NCBI GenBank assembly: GCA_022393335.1
Contig: JAJEKB010021880.1
Coordinates: 2,453,744-2,517,743, forward strand
Direction: 5' to 3'
DNA length: 64,000 nt
Source of the DNA: Macrotrachela quadricornifera
Lineage: Eukaryota; Rotifera; Eurotatoria; Philodinida; Philodinidae
The position numbers and the translations under genes are program-made. Numbering within the stretch: position 1 is the first letter of the stretch; each line of letters opens with the position of its first letter. Shown here one piece after another: positions 60,546-64,000 of the stretch. The notes under the pieces were generated by a model that worked only from the letters and a program-made list of their open reading frames with translations, was not told the DNA's origin and did no database searches.

Positions 60546-63388
60546 CTTTTACAAAAAATACATTTTTTTTTAATCATGGCATTTTATCTTCTAAATATAT
60601 ACACTAACATTTCAAATAGTATTCCATAACTATTAAAAGAAAAGCGCTGTTATTCATGATTTTTGTTCACATGAATAATAAGGTTGGATGAGAATAACAA
60701 TGCAAAGAATTTAAACCAACATTCAAAACTTAGCGATAAATGTTTAGATTAATATGACTTATAGATAAATCGAGTCAGTATAAGTTTCATATACAGTTAC
60801 TTGCACAAAATTAATATTTTCTATAAGTGAATGTCTTATCGTTAAAACAGAGTTTATGAAATATTTTTCAGAAATATATATTCGTTAGTTATGCTACAAG
60901 TTAAATATTGAGAAGTATTACCTCTATCACACACACACACACACTCTCAATTAACAAGGACTAAAAATCTGCATCTTTCATTACTATTGTAGTTCCTTTT
61001 ATGAATTTTGTTAAAAAGCAATCATAGATTCTGATGGAACTTGAAATTTTCTATTGTCTTATCTCACATCTTTACACTTGAAAATAATTTGAGTTTTACG
61101 TCGAGATGAACATTGCTAAATTCTAAAATGAAGTATTTTTTTTTTACTATGGTTTTAGAGTTTTGTTTCAAAAAGTAAAATACATGATAATAGAAAATTT
61201 TACGCTCCATCAGAATGTGTAATTGCGTTTTTCAAAAAGTTATTCTTATACTACTAGTAAAATAAAATTAGTTTTTAAGGTCTTTTCAGAAGCTTAGTAT
61301 AGTAATAATCGAATTATTCTACAGTAAATAAATACAAGATAAGACAAAAGTAAATGGAATAGCACAAAATTTTAAGTTCTATTAGAATTTGTTTGCTTTT
61401 TTTTTAAATAACGGGTAAACCATAAAGAATGATGGTCTTCGTATTTCTTGAATATTTCTGCCAATTTTTAAACTTTCGATCTGATTTTTTTTGAAAAAAT
61501 CATCGTTCAATTTTCTACAAAATTAGTTATTTTTATTATTTTAAATAATTTCCATTATATAGGTGTAGACAAGTTTCGGTTAAACATTTAAAATTTTAGT
61601 CTAACTTAAAATAATGAAGTATTAGAAGAGATTTCAACCAAATACGGCAAACAATTATTTACAATTAATTTTAGAAAATTTCAACAGTTTTTATAATTTT
61701 TCTTATATTAAAATGAACAACTTTTATATTAGTATCACCTGTGATCGTGTTAAAGACTTTTTTGTAAATCCTATACGAAATTGGAAAAGTTCTTCAAATA
61801 TTTTCTATACGATTGGAAATAATACTGTATCCATAAGTTGTTCATGTTTAGTATAAGAAAAGTTATTAAAATAAGTAAAAAGAATTCAATCATACAGCTC
61901 TTGTAGAACTTTTTATTGCGCATCGTTTGAAAAGAAAAACTCAAAGCTTTATCATTTATCTAACTCGAGATACGCACGAAGTAAAAAATGTTACAACATT
62001 ATGGAAACTGTAAATTTAAAAAAATTTTCTTTTTCTTCCAATACATTTTTTACATTTTTAACTGAATCTGATATTGAAATGAAATATAACAAAAGATGTA
62101 GCATGTTCTGAGTTTTCTCTCTATACATAATAGGTGAATAGATAAAAATGTATAGTAATAAAAAAAAGACCAAGATTATAATTTCAATTGTCCTTTGACT
62201 GTTAATACTGTTTAGAAATATTATTTTGTTGAATAGTAATTAATTCCGATAAGTTCTTATCTATCATTAAAACTTTAAATCATTGAAATGAATCTAAGAA
62301 TTGATTATAGATTTTTTAAGATAAGAAAATACAATAACAATAAATATTCATTGTTGACTTTAAAAAATCATTAATATCAATAACATCTGCTCCCTCTCTA
62401 TGGCTGTTTATTTTATTCAATCAAAAGAAATATGAAACTATTTGGGAATGAATTTTTTTATTGACAATCTGTTTATTGTCTGATTGTTACTTGATCATCA
62501 TCATTATTATTATTCAATTATCTCTACGCCAGAAACAAACAAAAGAATTGAATAGAACTTTTGCAAAGATTGTTTAATTTAATAATAAAAATAGTTGTTT
62601 CTTCATTCATCAAGAATTAATTAATAAAATATTTGAAGAGTAAATTTCATTTTCAAGATATCTATTTTTGAGGAATTTCTTTTATCAAACTTTAAATTAA
62701 ATTAAAAAACAAAGGTTGATCAATTATTCAATGATTCAAAATCTAATATCTTCATTCTATTCTATTTTATAAAGTCTGGTGTGTTTTCTGTAATGGGGAA
62801 AAATCTAACTGAAACCAGTGGAAGTCAGATTTCAGATTTTCCCTTCTTAATTTTCATAGACAATTTCATAAGTTTATTTTCTGTTTGAAGGAGTAATAAT
62901 TGATTCGATATGTTAATATGCAGAATTTCAAAAGTTTTTAATCTTGCGTTTTCAGGAAAAAGAATACTAAAAGAAATTTTAATTCTGGCTGGCTCTATAA
63001 AATTTTGATTGGTCATCTTGTGATCTCTCTGTTAAGTTTTAAGTGTAGTTGCACTTATTAGACGTGACCATTTTAGTCCAGATGTTAACTCTGATAGAAT
63101 ATACTCTCGAATGAACAAACTTATGAACTTATAGCATATCTTTGCATTCCAAATTACAATACTCTCAGATATAGGTAGACAGTTTAATAATCATATATAG
63201 ACCAAGATCTTTTCCGTAGTTATCTTTCTGTTTAAAAATACAATGTGAGTAGGAGATTTAATAAGAATAGAAAAGTTAACAGATATATACGAAAAATGAT
63301 TAATGCTAGTCTACCGACTGATCTAGTACAGTCTGATTATTTCTACTGGTGTCAGTACTGATAGGAAAAAAACTTTTGCCAGTTACAA
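60546..63388. other. Intergenic, 2.8 kb, with a repeat-family copy
   Basis: No gene supported. A copy of the repeat family of 1050-1945 is visible near 61890-61940 (CTCTTGTAGAAC then TTGCGCATCGTTT). An (AC)n microsatellite lies at 60929-60944. Confidence 0.5.
60929..60944. repeat. Short AC microsatellite
   Basis: About eight CA dinucleotides followed by CTCTC. Confidence 0.8.
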
Positions 63389-64000
63389 CTATGTCAAAAG
63401 CCATAAAAATACAAATGATAAAAGACAGACATGTATGAAACATGTTTGCTTATTGTCATTGTTTTTTACAGATTGTTGTCGATGACACATTTTGTAATGT
63501 TTAGCTCTTAGAATACATTCATACCATGCTACTTGACTTGGTCCAAATCCTCCCCATGACCATGATTGAATAACTTTTGCAGATTTTTTATCATTATCTA
63601 TCCATCTAGTATTAGACATATGTGTGATCAAGTAGTGTCCCAACGGAGTAAATTCATTAAACTCTCCAATTTTTCTTACAACTTCAATCATCGATTTCTT
63701 ATGACGTTTTTCAATGAGACGTATTGTTTTTTGATATAAATCACGAGGATAAACAATAGGAAAACCTGTCATAGTCTCATAAGAAACTCGTTCTCGTAAC
63801 AATCTCTCTGCAGGCTTTTGCCATATTCGATAATTTTTTTCTAATTCATCAAATTTATTGCGCTGGACGTAGACTCTATTCTGTTCGTCTAATAAGTCTG
63901 TTCGATTAATAGGTTCGTTAAAAATAGTATCGGAATCCATATGAATAAAAAAATCAGCATCACTATGTTGATATGTATAATACTTTGAAAAGATTTGAGA
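63389..64000 (-). CDS. Glycosyltransferase-like protein (DUF6492 type), partial
   Basis: The last 203 codons of a gene that continues past the right edge of the window. At the start of the visible part FFIHMDSDTIF carries a DXD motif, the metal and nucleotide-sugar site of GT-A folds. Later FPIVYPRDLYQKTIRLIE and GEFNEFTPLGHYLITH match the pattern (P-x-x-YPR-LY and SEFN-x-LG) of the DUF6492 family of predicted glycosyltransferases, as I remember it. The C-terminus ends in a hydrophobic segment (CFIHVCLLSFVFLWLLT) that may be a membrane or GPI-type tail, odd for an enzyme usually anchored at the N-terminus. No intron in the visible part. Confidence 0.65.
   Translation of the reverse strand, partial: SQIFSKYYTYQHSDADFFIHMDSDTIFNEPINRTDLLDEQNRVYVQRNKFDELEKNYRIWQKPAERLLRERVSYETMTGFPIVYPRDLYQKTIRLIEKRHKKSMIEVVRKIGEFNEFTPLGHYLITHMSNTRWIDNDKKSAKVIQSWSWGGFGPSQVAWYECILRAKHYKMCHRQQSVKNNDNKQTCFIHVCLLSFVFLWLLT

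Noticed and set aside
1..64000. CRISPR arrays, bacterial operons or ribosome binding sites
   Set aside because: Spliceosomal introns and animal gene families show a eukaryotic nuclear sequence; no spaced direct repeats of CRISPR type were seen.

Overview
The window looks like nuclear DNA of a small invertebrate, most likely a bdelloid rotifer. It is AT-rich. The genes carry mostly 49-72 bp GT-AG introns, intergenic stretches are full of transposon relics, and tandem intronless rhodopsin-like receptor genes sit beside a very large VLIG-like GTPase. The rotifer assignment is inference from style and gene content; no rRNA or mitochondrial marker is present.

Layout. 1-1959: non-coding, with a degenerate ~200 bp repeat family. 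1960-4857 (+): DDX19/DBP5-type DEAD-box helicase with decayed motifs. 5013-8110: graveyard with a broken gene (-), a piggyBac-like C-terminal relic (-) and a DDE_Tnp_4-like transposase relic (+). 8720-14081 (-): three tandem single-exon 7TM receptors, each with a conserved upstream block. 14920-15800: decayed gene pieces and a run of 15 G. 17592-19866 (+): ABCG2-like half-transporter. 20200-21050: inverted repeats. 21252-23007 (-): secreted MACPF protein with a Cys-rich tail. 23900-27400: another decayed gene, a second piggyBac relic and an hAT element with perfect 8 bp target duplications. 27664-29493 (+): repeat-rich orphan protein. 30219-30534: tRNA-derived SINE candidate.

The centrepiece is 33532-47997, three large genes. 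The first is an AAA+ ATPase (-) with a coiled coil, a possible second degenerate AAA domain and a Cys/His tail. The second is a ~1,020-residue coiled-coil protein (-) with an internal Ala-rich hydrophobic segment. The third, divergently transcribed, is a ~2,185-residue protein (+) joining VLIG-type GTPase modules, a Cys/His segment and a C-terminal von Willebrand A domain with intact MIDAS. ATPase, coiled-coil scaffold and GTPase-VWA effector or adaptor side by side resemble, by analogy only, bacterial MoxR/VWA conflict modules. This is the best candidate for an undescribed system.

After it come an unrecognised multi-exon gene (50289-51940, -), a candidate solo LTR or TIR element (54073-54527), a complete 11-exon cytosolic-type valyl-tRNA synthetase (55122-60545, +) and, at the right edge, the 3' part of a DXD-motif glycosyltransferase-like gene (63389-64000, -). 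Exon joins were read by eye from GT-AG borders and frame continuity; none was tested against transcripts.
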